64,000 nt of DNA from Aliiroseovarius salicola. Lineage in GTDB: Bacteria > Pseudomonadota > Alphaproteobacteria > Rhodobacterales > Rhodobacteraceae. A program made the position numbers and the translations under genes. The notes below the pieces were generated by a model that saw nothing but the letters and a program-made list of their open reading frames with translations, had not been told where the DNA came from and searched no databases. The DNA lies in contig NZ_JAQIIO010000006.1 of assembly GCF_027891095.1 (NCBI RefSeq), positions 1-64,000 on the forward strand, given 5' to 3'. Positions 52,296 to 61,921 of the stretch are shown one piece after another. How positions within the stretch are numbered: the first letter of the stretch is position 1; every line of letters starts with the position of its first letter.

Positions 52296-54767
52296 TCAGT
52301 TTGGTTTCGGGGTCAGTCTCGTAATCCCGACGGCGGCGGCGCGGGCCAGTTCGGGGTCAAGTGACATGGGCGTGTATTCCCCCCGGCGCCACAGTTCTCC
52401 AAGATCATCATAGTGGCGCGAAAGTGGATGGCCGGATTGCCCGGTCGAGATCACGAAAAGAGAGCTGTCGGGATCTGAAAGATCATAGACGCCGCGATAA
52501 CCTGCGCCATGAACATTCAGGAAGGGGTTTTGACCCGTACCGGATGTGCGCCCACGCAAGAGCGTGTTATCCCCTCCCGAGGTGGATTGTCGGATATTCA
52601 CGAAGTATTTGAGAAACGGGATCTTCCCGAGCACCGGATGATCCTGTGTTGCGATATGGTAATCGCCCCAACGCAGGCTTTCCTGTTCTCCGCGGGCATT
52701 TTCATTGAGCCATAAGAGAGCATCGTCAAGGGCTGCGCGCGCGACGTCGGTACAGGTTTCCTTGGGCGCAGATTGGATGACGTCACACCAGATACCGGCC
52801 CCTTTGATGTCGCGGAATACCCGTTCAATGAACAGCGGTTCCACATGGGGGAACTCCTGTGCCAGCGGGCCGAGCTCGTCCCGAATCAGGCGATTTTGCA
52901 AAGCACGCATCCAGGCTGAATAGATCAGCGGTTCAGGCATATGTTCGTTCATTTCGCCATTCCAGTTGGCGAGCAGGGTTAGCGCGCGCTGGCGCGCGCG
53001 TTCCTGTGTGCCCTCCATGGCGGCTTCTCCGGTGAACCAGAGATCTGCGCCCACAAGCGGCAACAGGGTGCGGGCGGTCACTGATACGGTGTCGAGCTGG
53101 GCCTCGATGAAACTGTCACGGGTGTGCACGGCGCGGGCCTGCATCAGGCGGGTCCAGCGCTGCACGCGCTGGCTGTCACCCCAATCGTAGCTCATGTGAC
53201 GGGGGAAGGCGCGTTCAATCACCTTGTTGTTGGTGTTTCCGACGATACCGCCCTTTGGCTGCAGGAACTCTGGATTGGTGCTGTATGGCACAAGCCCGTC
53301 CCACCGGTTTTCAGCCACCCAGCCAAGACTGGGCATCCGCCCTTTGGTCTGGTTGAGACGGTGGCGCTTGGGCATGGCCCCAACCACTTTCATCGCAATC
53401 TGATTGCGGTCAACCATGATCAGGTTCAGGCTTGGCGCGGTGAAGTCCACCCCGGCAGCAAGTCCTTCGGTGATAGCGGTTGCGCGCATGATCCGAATGC
53501 CTGCACTCATGGACCGATCCCGATCGGTGAGTAATGTCCAAGAGAGCGCTGCGACGTGCCCAGGTGGGGTCACCGTGGCAAGATCATACATGTCTCCGGG
53601 CAGGATCGGGCCATTTTCGGACCATTGCAAACCAATGGTTACCGGAGCCTGATCTTTCACATTGATGATGGTGGACCGGCTTTTTAGCGGCGCAAACCCA
53701 TCAGCCGTGCGCACTTCTCCGGGTGCGTCTGGATTCAGCTCTTCGATAAAGAGATCCTGATCGTCCAGATAGGATGACGTGACCCCCCAGGCAAATTCAT
53801 CCGAACGGCCAACCATCATGATGGGCATGCCCGGAATTGTGCCGCCAATGACACCGCCAGTCGAAAGCTCAAGCCGGGCAAGATACCAGAGCGTCGGGGC
53901 CGTCAGCCCAAGATGCGGGTCATTTGCTAGCAAGGATGCTCCCGCTGCCGAGCGGTCTGGCGCGGCGGCCCAGGCGTTGGATGCTCCGGATAACCCACGG
54001 CGTGGGCTGGGCCAGAAATCCGGGCGGATCGATCGGTTGCGCAAGGAGGCAAACCGAGAGGGCGTGTTTTGCATGAGGGCCGCGTAATCGGGTAGGGCAG
54101 CCACTCCGGAACCCGGCATGTTGGGCAACAGATCCTCGACACGCCCTTCCGGGAGCGAAAGTGAAACGCGCGCCCGTAAAACCTCATCTTCGATCTGTCC
54201 CGAGAGTTGTACACCCATCAGCTTCAGAACCGCGATGCTGTCAGCCGGTCGCCAAGGAGAGATTTCGTTCGAAAATACAAAGAACTCAGGTGCTCCACGT
54301 CCAAGAGCGTCGGCATTTATGCGTGAAAGATAGGCGTTTACACCGGAGGCATAGGCTTCCAGAGCGGCCAACGTATCCTTGTCCTGCTCGGGCACCGCTT
54401 TTTGAGCAAGTCGATACAGATCCAACCGACGCATCAGCTCATCCACTTTCAGGGTGCGCGACCCAAAGACTTCGGACAGCCGCCCCTGAACGGTGCGTCG
54501 CATCATGATCATCTGCCAAAGACGATCCTGTGCGTGTGCATAACCCAGTCCAAAAAACACGTCGCTGTCATTTCGGCCAAAAATATGGGGTATGTTGGCG
54601 TTATTGCGAACGATCTCGACGGGTTCTGTGATGCCCCGTGTTTCATGGGTTGCATCATAGTCGGGCAGGGATTGCGATGCGAGATAGTAGACCATCGCAA
54701 CGCCGATCACCCCCAGAACCAGAAGTCCCGAGACAATGCGAATCAACCACCGAAACACAAGCGCCAT
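52296..54767 (-). CDS. Penicillin acylase family protein (Ntn-hydrolase)
   Basis: An 823-residue exported or membrane-anchored Ntn-hydrolase. An N-terminal hydrophobic segment (about residues 8-30) is followed by the alpha region (HIFGRNDSDVFFGLGYAHAQDRLWQM). The autocleavage site and nucleophile Ser lie in SGASNAWAAAP near residue 261. Beta-chain landmarks follow: LLANDPHLGLTAP, EFAWGVTSSYLDDQDLF and GNTNNKV. Relatives include acyl-homoserine lactone acylases and cephalosporin acylases; substrate cannot be read from sequence. It appears monocistronic. Confidence 0.9.
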   Translation of the reverse strand: MALVFRWLIRIVSGLLVLGVIGVAMVYYLASQSLPDYDATHETRGITEPVEIVRNNANIPHIFGRNDSDVFFGLGYAHAQDRLWQMIMMRRTVQGRLSEVFGSRTLKVDELMRRLDLYRLAQKAVPEQDKDTLAALEAYASGVNAYLSRINADALGRGAPEFFVFSNEISPWRPADSIAVLKLMGVQLSGQIEDEVLRARVSLSLPEGRVEDLLPNMPGSGVAALPDYAALMQNTPSRFASLRNRSIRPDFWPSPRRGLSGASNAWAAAPDRSAAGASLLANDPHLGLTAPTLWYLARLELSTGGVIGGTIPGMPIMMVGRSDEFAWGVTSSYLDDQDLFIEELNPDAPGEVRTADGFAPLKSRSTIINVKDQAPVTIGLQWSENGPILPGDMYDLATVTPPGHVAALSWTLLTDRDRSMSAGIRIMRATAITEGLAAGVDFTAPSLNLIMVDRNQIAMKVVGAMPKRHRLNQTKGRMPSLGWVAENRWDGLVPYSTNPEFLQPKGGIVGNTNNKVIERAFPRHMSYDWGDSQRVQRWTRLMQARAVHTRDSFIEAQLDTVSVTARTLLPLVGADLWFTGEAAMEGTQERARQRALTLLANWNGEMNEHMPEPLIYSAWMRALQNRLIRDELGPLAQEFPHVEPLFIERVFRDIKGAGIWCDVIQSAPKETCTDVARAALDDALLWLNENARGEQESLRWGDYHIATQDHPVLGKIPFLKYFVNIRQSTSGGDNTLLRGRTSGTGQNPFLNVHGAGYRGVYDLSDPDSSLFVISTGQSGHPLSRHYDDLGELWRRGEYTPMSLDPELARAAAVGITRLTPKPN

Positions 54768-54845
54768 GACTACCTCTTATTGACCTGACCGGCATGAGCG
54801 GTAACTACTGTGCCTGACAAAGGAATACAACGAAAGGGAACGTTC

Positions 54846-55718
54846 ATGGCAAAATGCGCATTTTTGGGCTTGGGAGTCATGGGATATCCGATGGCTGGCC
54901 ATTTGGTGGCGGCTGGTCATGAAGTTACCGTGTTTAACCGCACCACTGCAAAGGCAGAAGCCTGGGCGAAAGAACATGATGGCAAATGGGCGTCGACACC
55001 GCGTGAAGCGGCGCTGGGGGCTGAGTTCGTCATGGCCTGTGTCGGAAATGATGATGATCTGCGGGCAGTTGTGACAGGAGCAAACGGCGCTTTGGCAGGC
55101 ATGTCGGATGGGGCGATTTTCGTCGATCACACCACAGTTTCTGCCAAGGTGACGCGTGAACTTTACGCTGAAGCCAAAAACGCCGGCGTGTCCTTTGTGG
55201 ATGCCCCGGTGTCCGGCGGGCAGGCCGGTGCAGAAAACGGGATCCTTTCGATCATGTGTGGTGGGGATGAGGTGGCTTATGACGCGGCTGAACCGATTAT
55301 GCAGGCCTATGGTCGCACGGTGAAACGCCTTGGAGAAACAGGGGCGGGACAGTTGACCAAGATGGTCAATCAGATCTGTATTGCGGGTCTTGTTCAGGGC
55401 CTGTCCGAGGGGCTTCATTTTGCTGAAAAAGCCGGGCTGGATATTCGTGAAGTGATTGACGTCATTCAAGGTGGCGCGGCTGGAAGCTGGCAGATGGTCA
55501 ATCGGCATGAAACCATGGCGGATGATCACTTTGAACATGGTTTTGCGGTAGATTGGATGCGCAAGGATCTTGGAATATGCTTGTCCACAGCGGATGAAAA
55601 TGGGGCCAGCCTTCCGGTAACTGCGCTGGTGGATCAGTTTTACAAAGATGTTCAGAAAATGGGCGGTGGACGTTGGGATACGTCCAGCTTGTTCAAAAGG
55701 TTGCGAAACCTCGACTAA
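54846..55718 (+). CDS. NAD(P)-dependent beta-hydroxyacid dehydrogenase (3-HIBADH family)
   Basis: A 290-residue dehydrogenase with an N-terminal Rossmann motif FLGLGVMGYPMAGHL, the substrate segment FVDAPVSGGQAGAENG and the catalytic Lys region GQLTKMVNQI. Family members oxidise 3-hydroxyisobutyrate, tartronate semialdehyde, succinic semialdehyde and similar compounds. The glyoxylate-reductase (GLYR/GarR) subgroup is possible, but nothing fixes the substrate. The ATG at 54846 has AAAGGGA upstream at good spacing. Divergent from the penicillin-acylase gene. Confidence 0.88.
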   Translation: MAKCAFLGLGVMGYPMAGHLVAAGHEVTVFNRTTAKAEAWAKEHDGKWASTPREAALGAEFVMACVGNDDDLRAVVTGANGALAGMSDGAIFVDHTTVSAKVTRELYAEAKNAGVSFVDAPVSGGQAGAENGILSIMCGGDEVAYDAAEPIMQAYGRTVKRLGETGAGQLTKMVNQICIAGLVQGLSEGLHFAEKAGLDIREVIDVIQGGAAGSWQMVNRHETMADDHFEHGFAVDWMRKDLGICLSTADENGASLPVTALVDQFYKDVQKMGGGRWDTSSLFKRLRNLD

Positions 55719-55739
55719 CTCCACGGCTGAAACGAGAAA

Positions 55740-55760
55740 AGGGAGGCCATGTGCCTCCCT
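55740..55760. terminator. Bidirectional stem-loop terminator
   Basis: An 8-bp stem (AGGGAGGC / GCCTCCCT) with the loop CATGT, flanked by AAAA on the left, giving a T-tract on the minus strand. It separates the convergent dehydrogenase and SYLF genes. Confidence 0.8.
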
Positions 55761-55787
55761 CTGATTTGTCTTATCGGCAGTGTGGGA

Positions 55788-56366
55788 TCAGGGAATGATC
55801 CGCGTGTATTTTGCACCTTCAAGTGCAGCGCCGGCAATCAGACCCGCCTGTCCAAAGACCACGGCCACCACTGGATCAGAGGATGTAATGGTATCGGCTG
55901 ACAGACGGTCGCCATCGGTCTGGAACGCGTATTTGATGTCAGCGGACGCCACCCAACCCGATGCGGCGCGGAAATCCTGCAACGCCTGATCAGACATGAA
56001 AAACAGAACATGGGCATATTGCTGCGCGCCGATTTGCAGCCCGAAACTGGCTTGTGCCTGCGAATAATAGTCGACCGTGACGTCATTGATGCGCAAAGCG
56101 CCACGTCCATAGGCGCCCCCCACCACAAACCCGGCTTCGGTCACCAGCGGCATCACCAGCATGCCGGTTGACTTGTCAGCCACCTGTCGAATGTCGGGGT
56201 AGCGGTTGTAAAGATAGCGAAGGGTCTGATCGGCGCGGGCGTCGATCTGGGTGCCTCCACTCGATCCAACCCCGTTTGCACAGCCCGCCGCAGTAAGGCC
56301 TGCGCCACCAAGGGCCACCATGAAACCTCGACGGGAGAATTTGGAAGAGAAATCTGAGTTGCTCAT
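55788..56366 (-). CDS. SYLF-domain (Ysc84/DUF500) lipoprotein
   Basis: A 192-residue protein with a combined Tat-like and lipoprotein leader: SRRGFMVALGGAGLTAAGC gives a twin Arg at about residues 12-13 and a lipobox Cys near 29. The rest is a SYLF/Ysc84 lipid-binding domain (GMLVMPLVTEAGFVVGGAYG and DYYSQAQASFGLQIGAQQY). Bacterial members are poorly characterised. The gene is monocistronic. Confidence 0.85.
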   Translation of the reverse strand: MSNSDFSSKFSRRGFMVALGGAGLTAAGCANGVGSSGGTQIDARADQTLRYLYNRYPDIRQVADKSTGMLVMPLVTEAGFVVGGAYGRGALRINDVTVDYYSQAQASFGLQIGAQQYAHVLFFMSDQALQDFRAASGWVASADIKYAFQTDGDRLSADTITSSDPVVAVVFGQAGLIAGAALEGAKYTRIIP

Positions 56367-56582
56367 TATTAGCCTCGTATCGCCATACCAGCCCCGGTCT
56401 TGTTATTGATCGGTGAACTGGTGCCTGTTTGCTCATATCGGCGGGTCTTTGTCCGGTCTGTTATCGCCCGGAGCCCACCGCTGAACGCATCATAGCGCGA
56501 ATGAAGATTGCTGTCACGCAAAGAGCGCCCCAATGGCGGGCACGCGGCAGTTTTTTGCCTTGTTTGCAAAGGGTATGGAGGG

Positions 56583-57599
56583 TCATTTGCCCTCAAGCAT
56601 ATGCGCCATGCGCGGGGCGTAGTAAGTCAGGATGCCATCACATCCAGCGCGTTTGAACGCCATCAGGCTTTCCGCCATGACCTTGTCGCCATCAAGCCAA
56701 CCCTGTGCGGCGGCTGCCTCTTGCATCGCGTATTCTCCAGACACCTGATAAGCAAAAGTGGGCACGCCAAATTCGGTTTTCACGCGGCGGCAGATGTCCA
56801 GATAAGGCATGCCGGGTTTGACCATGATCATGTCTGCCCCTTCCATCAGATCACGCTCGACAAGCCGCATGGCTTCATCCGAGTTGGCCGGATCCATCTG
56901 ATAGGTTTTCTTGTCACCTTTAAGTGCCCCAGACGCACCTACCGCATCGCGGAACGGACCATAATAGGCAGAGGCATATTTGGCGGTGTAGCTCATGATC
57001 GTGAGGTTGCGATGGCCGTCGGCCTCGATCGCTGCACGAATGGCACCAATTCGACCATCCATCATGTCGGACGGCCCAAGGATATCTGCCCCTGCGTCGG
57101 CCTGGGCCAGCGCCATCTTAACCAGAGCTTCAACTGTTTCGTCATTCAGGATCTCACCCCCTTTGACGATCCCGTCATGACCATTGGCATTATATGGGTC
57201 CAGTGCGATATCGGTCATGACGGCGATGTCGGGCACCGCTTCCTTAATCGCACGAATGGCCCGATTTGACAGGTTGTCCGGGTTCCAGGCCTCTTCACAT
57301 TCTTCAGTTTTGAGTGCGGGATCCGTGTATGGGAAAAGGCACATGGCCGGGATCCCAAGATCTGCGGCCTGGTGTGCGGCCTCAACCAGGGCGTCTATGG
57401 ATTTTCGGGTTACGCCGGGCATTGATGGGATATCTTGTTCAACACCTTCACCATCCACCACAAATACCGGCCAGATCAGATCGCCAACAGACAGGCTGTT
57501 TTCCCGCACCAGATCACGTAACGCCTCGGAAGAGCGAGTACGTCTCAGCCGCGTGATTGGAAATGGCGACACCGTGCGCGAAGGAATGGGGTGGCTCAT
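56583..57599 (-). CDS. hemB: Delta-aminolevulinic acid dehydratase
   Basis: A 338-residue porphobilinogen synthase condensing two ALA molecules in haem, bacteriochlorophyll and cobalamin synthesis. The active-site lysines lie in MSYTAKYASAYYGPF and MIMVKPGMPYLD. The metal region reads DIALDPYNANGHDGI, without the triple-Cys zinc site, so it is the Mg2+-dependent type common in alphaproteobacteria. The ATG at 57599 has CAGGAGAG upstream; an in-frame codon at 57620 is less likely. Confidence 0.96.
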   Translation of the reverse strand: MSHPIPSRTVSPFPITRLRRTRSSEALRDLVRENSLSVGDLIWPVFVVDGEGVEQDIPSMPGVTRKSIDALVEAAHQAADLGIPAMCLFPYTDPALKTEECEEAWNPDNLSNRAIRAIKEAVPDIAVMTDIALDPYNANGHDGIVKGGEILNDETVEALVKMALAQADAGADILGPSDMMDGRIGAIRAAIEADGHRNLTIMSYTAKYASAYYGPFRDAVGASGALKGDKKTYQMDPANSDEAMRLVERDLMEGADMIMVKPGMPYLDICRRVKTEFGVPTFAYQVSGEYAMQEAAAAQGWLDGDKVMAESLMAFKRAGCDGILTYYAPRMAHMLEGK

Positions 57600-57708
57600 C
57601 TTGCTCTCCTGGCTTTCCACTGGGTCTTAAATGGGACTTTAACCTATCTGCTCCAAATGCGTCGATGTGCTTATGTGTTACGAGCAATCCACGGCATAGG
57701 GGAAACCG

Positions 57709-57735
57709 ATAGGAGTTCCACACTATAGCTCCTAT
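57709..57735. promoter_or_regulatory. 27-bp inverted repeat in the hemB divergent region
   Basis: Perfect 7-bp arms ATAGGAG / CTCCTAT are separated by 13 bp, about 110 bp upstream of both hemB and the rightward membrane protein gene. It does not match FnrL, PpsR or Irr consensus forms; the binding factor is unknown. Confidence 0.4.
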
Positions 57736-57848
57736 GACACAATCAAGTCCCTGTGAAAACCACTCTGGTCAAGTCAATGCGTCGCGCGTATTGTCAGCTA
57801 AATACAGGACGTTCGTTCAGATATTCCCAATGAGGCAAGGCAGAAATC

Positions 57849-58373
57849 GTGGATTGGTTTTCGACACTCCTAGAAGTCATTGATCTGCGCTCTTTTTCCA
57901 ACCTTTGGTTCTGGATTGCCCTTGCTGTGTTGTGGTCCACGGCAAGCCACTGGGTGATCGGGGTGCCTTATGACATGGTGCACCGCGCCGCGCGCAATGG
58001 TGGGCAGACCCAGCAGGATCTTGAGGATCTGGTGCGTATTTATTGCAATCGCATTTTGTACATTGCGGGCGTTTCCGGTCTTTGGATTTTGGGGTTCGGC
58101 TGCGCCGTGATGACGTCACTTCTGCTTCTCGGGTTTGTCTATGGTGTCGAGTTTGCTCAGGCCGTATTCCTGATGGGCTTTCCAATGTGCATTGTGGGGT
58201 TGATGTCGCTGAATACCGCCCGGATTATTCAGGATCGAGATCTGGAAGGCGCCGACCTCAGGTCGCGCCTATTCCGGCATCGATTTCAGGTCCAGATTCT
58301 GGGTATGATTTCGATCTTTGTAACGTCCCTCTGGGGCATGTATCAAAACCTTAACCTCAGCGCCTGGGGTTGA
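57849..58373 (+). CDS. Four-TM membrane protein ('component of SufBCD complex')
   Basis: A 174-residue protein with about four hydrophobic segments (about residues 20-40, 72-95, 98-120 and 148-168) and a conserved HRAARNGGQTQQDLEDLVRIYCNR loop between the first two. In Rhodobacterales this gene is found immediately before mfd and carries the database name 'component of SufBCD complex'. No Suf gene is present here, so that name is doubtful. It starts with GTG at 57849. Function unknown. Confidence 0.75.
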   Translation: MDWFSTLLEVIDLRSFSNLWFWIALAVLWSTASHWVIGVPYDMVHRAARNGGQTQQDLEDLVRIYCNRILYIAGVSGLWILGFGCAVMTSLLLLGFVYGVEFAQAVFLMGFPMCIVGLMSLNTARIIQDRDLEGADLRSRLFRHRFQVQILGMISIFVTSLWGMYQNLNLSAWG

Positions 58374-58438
58374 CGCGGATCTTTGGTTAAGCGACACCAG
58401 ATCCGCCCTTCTGTCCACCAACTCACGAGCGATTTTCC

Positions 58439-61400
58439 ATGACCCATGTGCTGCTTTCCGGTGCCCCCGAGGGCTTTGACGCACAGCTGCTCTTGAAAGA
58501 GCTGGAGCGCGCAGGTGGTCCGGTTGTGCATGTGGCGCGAGACGACAAGCGTATGGCGGCAATGAAAGCTGCGCTTGCGTTTTTTGATCCCGGTCTGACG
58601 GTTGTCAGCTTTCCGGGTTGGGATTGCCTGCCATTTGATCGGGTATCTCCTAACGCAGATGTTTCGGCTGCACGGATGTCCGCTTTGGCGGGGTTGGCAA
58701 CCGGCGCGCTTTCCGGGCGTTTTGTTCTCCTCACCACACTCAACGCAGCCATGCAGCGCGTACCGGCGCGCGACACTCTGGCCGGCGCCAGTTTTACGGC
58801 GCGTGTGGACTACCAGCTTGATGTGGAAAAGCTGCGCGGCTTTTTGGTGCGCATGGGCTTTTCGCAAAGCCCGACGGTGATGGAGCCGGGGGATTTTGCC
58901 GTGCGTGGCGGAATTATCGACATCTTTCCGCCGGGGGAAAGCGGCCCCGTGCGACTTGATCTGTTTGGTGATGTACTGGACGGGGTAAGGCGTTTCGATC
59001 CAGCCAGCCAAAGGACCACCGAAAAGCTAACGGGTATTGATCTGGCGCCTGTTTCCGAGGTTTTGATGGACGAGGCCTCGATCACCCGGTTCCGCCAGAA
59101 CTACCGGATCGAGTTTGGTGCCGCAGGGTCAGATGATCCCCTATACGAGGCCGTCAGCGCCGGGCGGAAGCATCAAGGGGTCGAGCATTGGCTTCCGTTT
59201 TTTCATGAAAAGCTGGAAACCCTGTTTGACTACCTCCCGGAGGCTTCAATTCTGTTGGACGATCAACTGACGCCGACACGTTTGTCGCGTTGGGAAGGCA
59301 TCGCTGATCAATATGAAACCCGTAAGATCGCCATGTCCGCCAAGAACCGGATGGACACGGTGTACAAACCTTGCCCACCTGAGCTGCTTTATCTCGATGA
59401 CGCGAGCTGGTCCAACACCATCATGGACCGTCGCGTGGTACAGTTTTCGGCCCTCCCACAAGCTATCGGAGCGGGTGTGGTCGACGGCGGAGGTCGGATC
59501 GGACGCAATTTCTCACCAGAGCGGCAACAAGAAAACGTCAATCTTTTTGAGGCTTTGGCGTCACATATTCGCGCAATTACTGCGGTTCCAACCGTTGTGG
59601 CCAGCTATTCCGAAGGCGCGCGGGAACGTCTACAAGGGCTCTTGGCTGATGAGGGGCTCGCAGGGACCCAACTGATCGATACGTTCCGCGATGTGCCGGA
59701 TGGAGGGCATGGCACCTATCTGGTGGTCTGGCCTCTGGAACATGGGTTTGAAACCCCGGATCTGCGCGTTGTTTCAGAACAGGATGTTCTGGGGGATCGG
59801 CTGATCCGCGCGCCCAAGCGAAAGCGCCGTGCAGAGAACTTCCTGACCGAAGCCAATGCGCTGTCATCGGGCGACATGGTGGTGCATGTGGACCACGGGG
59901 TTGGCCTTTACAAAGGGCTTGAGACCGTCACCGCGATGGGGGCACCGCATGAATGCCTCTTGCTGGAATATGCGGGTGGTGATCGGCTGTTCCTTCCTGT
60001 CGAAAACATCGAACTCCTGTCGAAATTTGGTCATGATACCGGGCTTCTCGACAAGCTGGGCGGTGGGGCATGGCAAGCGAAAAAGGCCAAGCTCAAGGAA
60101 CGCATTCGCGAGATTGCCGATAAGCTCATTCGCCTTGCAGCCGAACGTGAGCTGCGCAAAGCCCCGGTTTTGGAAGCGCCGCATCACGCATGGGAGGAGT
60201 TCTCGGCGCGCTTCCCATATCAGGAAACCGATGATCAGCTTTCTGCCATCGAAGACGTGATTGAAGACATGGGGCGGGGCCGCCCGATGGATCGGCTGGT
60301 CTGTGGGGATGTTGGTTTTGGTAAAACCGAAGTGGCGATGCGGGCAGCTTTTGTGGCCGCGATGTCCGGCCAACAGGTTGCGGTGATTGCCCCGACCACT
60401 CTTTTGGCCCGCCAGCACTACAAGAGCTTTGCCGAACGGTTCCGTGGTTTTCCAATCAATGTGGGGCAGCTCAGCCGTTTTGTTGGTCAGGCTGAGACCA
60501 AACGTACCCGCGAAGGTATGACACGCGGCACGATGGATATCGTCGTCGGTACGCACGCGCTGTTGGCAAAAGACGTCCGGTTTGAAAATCTTGGTTTGCT
60601 AATCGTCGATGAAGAACAACGGTTTGGGGTCAGTCACAAAGAGCGCCTGAAAGAGATGCGCTCGGATGTTCACGTCCTGACTCTTTCTGCCACGCCGATT
60701 CCACGCACGCTGCAAATGTCGCTTTCAGGTGTGCGAGATCTGTCGATCATCGGAACGCCGCCTGTGGACCGTCTGTCAATTCGTACCTATGTTTCGGAGT
60801 TCGACAGCGTGACCCTGCGCGAAGCGCTGTTGCGCGAGCATTATCGCGGCGGGCAAAGCTTCTTTGTCGTGCCGCGCATCAAGGATTTGCCGGATATCGA
60901 AGCTTTCCTGCAAGATCACGTGCCTGAGGTCAGTTATGTGGTTGCGCATGGTCAAATGGCGGCGGGTGAACTCGATAATCGGATGAACGCCTTTTACGAT
61001 GGCAAGTTTGACGTGCTACTGGCGACGACCATTGTTGAAAGCGGGATCGATATTCCGACCGCGAATACGATGGTTATTCACCGGGCCGACATGTTCGGTC
61101 TTGCGCAGCTTTACCAGATCCGGGGACGAGTAGGGCGGTCAAAAACCCGCGCTTATGCCTATCTCACCACCAAACCGCGCGCGCCGCTCACACCCAATGC
61201 GGAAAAGCGTCTCAGGGTTCTTGGGTCTCTCGACACGCTTGGGGCTGGTTTCACGCTTGCCTCTCAGGATCTGGACATTCGCGGCGCAGGTAATCTGGTG
61301 GGTGAAGAACAATCCGGCCAGATGCGTGAAGTGGGCTATGAGCTTTATCAGCAGATGCTGGAAGAGGCGATTGCCAAGATCAAATCAGGCGAGATGGAGG

Positions 61401-61888
61401 GGCTGGCAGAGAGCGACGGCACCTGGGCGCCGCAGATCAACCTGGGTGTTCCAGTTCTGATCCCTGACAGCTATGTGCCCGATCTTGATGTGCGCCTCGG
61501 GCTTTATCGCCGTCTGTCTTCGCTTTCAACGAAGGTGGAGCTTGAGGGCTTTGCTGCCGAGCTTATCGACCGGTTCGGAAAGCTGCCGAAAGAAGTCAAC
61601 ACGCTGTTGCTGGTGGTGCGTATCAAAGCCATGTGCAAACGCGCTGGTATCGCTAAGCTTGATGGCGGTCCCAAAGGGGCGACGATCCAGTTCCACAATG
61701 ACAAATTTGCCAACCCGAAAGGGCTGGTCGAGTTCATTCAGGCACAGAATGGGCTGGCCAAGGTTCGTGACAATAAGATTGTCGTGCGGCGCGACTGGCG
61801 CAAAACTTCTGACAAGATCAAAGGGGCTTTTGCCATTGCGCAGGATCTGGCCATCAAGGTGAAGGAAGCGCAGAAAGCGAAAGAGTAG
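58439..61888 (+). CDS. mfd: Transcription-repair coupling factor Mfd
   Basis: A 1149-residue SF2 translocase that removes stalled RNA polymerase from DNA lesions and recruits UvrA. Domains in order are the UvrB-like module (about 1-340), the RNA-polymerase-interacting RID/CarD-like domain (SGDMVVHVDHGVGLYKGL, about 475-540), the helicase core (Walker A GDVGFGKTEVAM near 623, DEEQRFGVSHKERL and SATPIPRTLQMSLSGVRDLS) and motif VI RGRVGRSKTRAYAYL. The C-terminal UvrA-inhibiting domain (about 1000-1100) follows. Length matches the family. Confidence 0.97.
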   Translation: MTHVLLSGAPEGFDAQLLLKELERAGGPVVHVARDDKRMAAMKAALAFFDPGLTVVSFPGWDCLPFDRVSPNADVSAARMSALAGLATGALSGRFVLLTTLNAAMQRVPARDTLAGASFTARVDYQLDVEKLRGFLVRMGFSQSPTVMEPGDFAVRGGIIDIFPPGESGPVRLDLFGDVLDGVRRFDPASQRTTEKLTGIDLAPVSEVLMDEASITRFRQNYRIEFGAAGSDDPLYEAVSAGRKHQGVEHWLPFFHEKLETLFDYLPEASILLDDQLTPTRLSRWEGIADQYETRKIAMSAKNRMDTVYKPCPPELLYLDDASWSNTIMDRRVVQFSALPQAIGAGVVDGGGRIGRNFSPERQQENVNLFEALASHIRAITAVPTVVASYSEGARERLQGLLADEGLAGTQLIDTFRDVPDGGHGTYLVVWPLEHGFETPDLRVVSEQDVLGDRLIRAPKRKRRAENFLTEANALSSGDMVVHVDHGVGLYKGLETVTAMGAPHECLLLEYAGGDRLFLPVENIELLSKFGHDTGLLDKLGGGAWQAKKAKLKERIREIADKLIRLAAERELRKAPVLEAPHHAWEEFSARFPYQETDDQLSAIEDVIEDMGRGRPMDRLVCGDVGFGKTEVAMRAAFVAAMSGQQVAVIAPTTLLARQHYKSFAERFRGFPINVGQLSRFVGQAETKRTREGMTRGTMDIVVGTHALLAKDVRFENLGLLIVDEEQRFGVSHKERLKEMRSDVHVLTLSATPIPRTLQMSLSGVRDLSIIGTPPVDRLSIRTYVSEFDSVTLREALLREHYRGGQSFFVVPRIKDLPDIEAFLQDHVPEVSYVVAHGQMAAGELDNRMNAFYDGKFDVLLATTIVESGIDIPTANTMVIHRADMFGLAQLYQIRGRVGRSKTRAYAYLTTKPRAPLTPNAEKRLRVLGSLDTLGAGFTLASQDLDIRGAGNLVGEEQSGQMREVGYELYQQMLEEAIAKIKSGEMEGLAESDGTWAPQINLGVPVLIPDSYVPDLDVRLGLYRRLSSLSTKVELEGFAAELIDRFGKLPKEVNTLLLVVRIKAMCKRAGIAKLDGGPKGATIQFHNDKFANPKGLVEFIQAQNGLAKVRDNKIVVRRDWRKTSDKIKGAFAIAQDLAIKVKEAQKAKE

Positions 61889-61889
61889 G

Positions 61890-61921
61890 GATTGCCAATT
61901 GAAGGGGTGATCCCTGCAATC
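61890..61921. terminator. Weak stem-loop between mfd and the MFS gene
   Basis: GATTGC/GCAATC arms enclose AGGG-GTGAT-CCCT with a 7-nt bulge, between two convergent stop codons. A T-run follows on the + strand. A marginal terminator. Confidence 0.35.
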
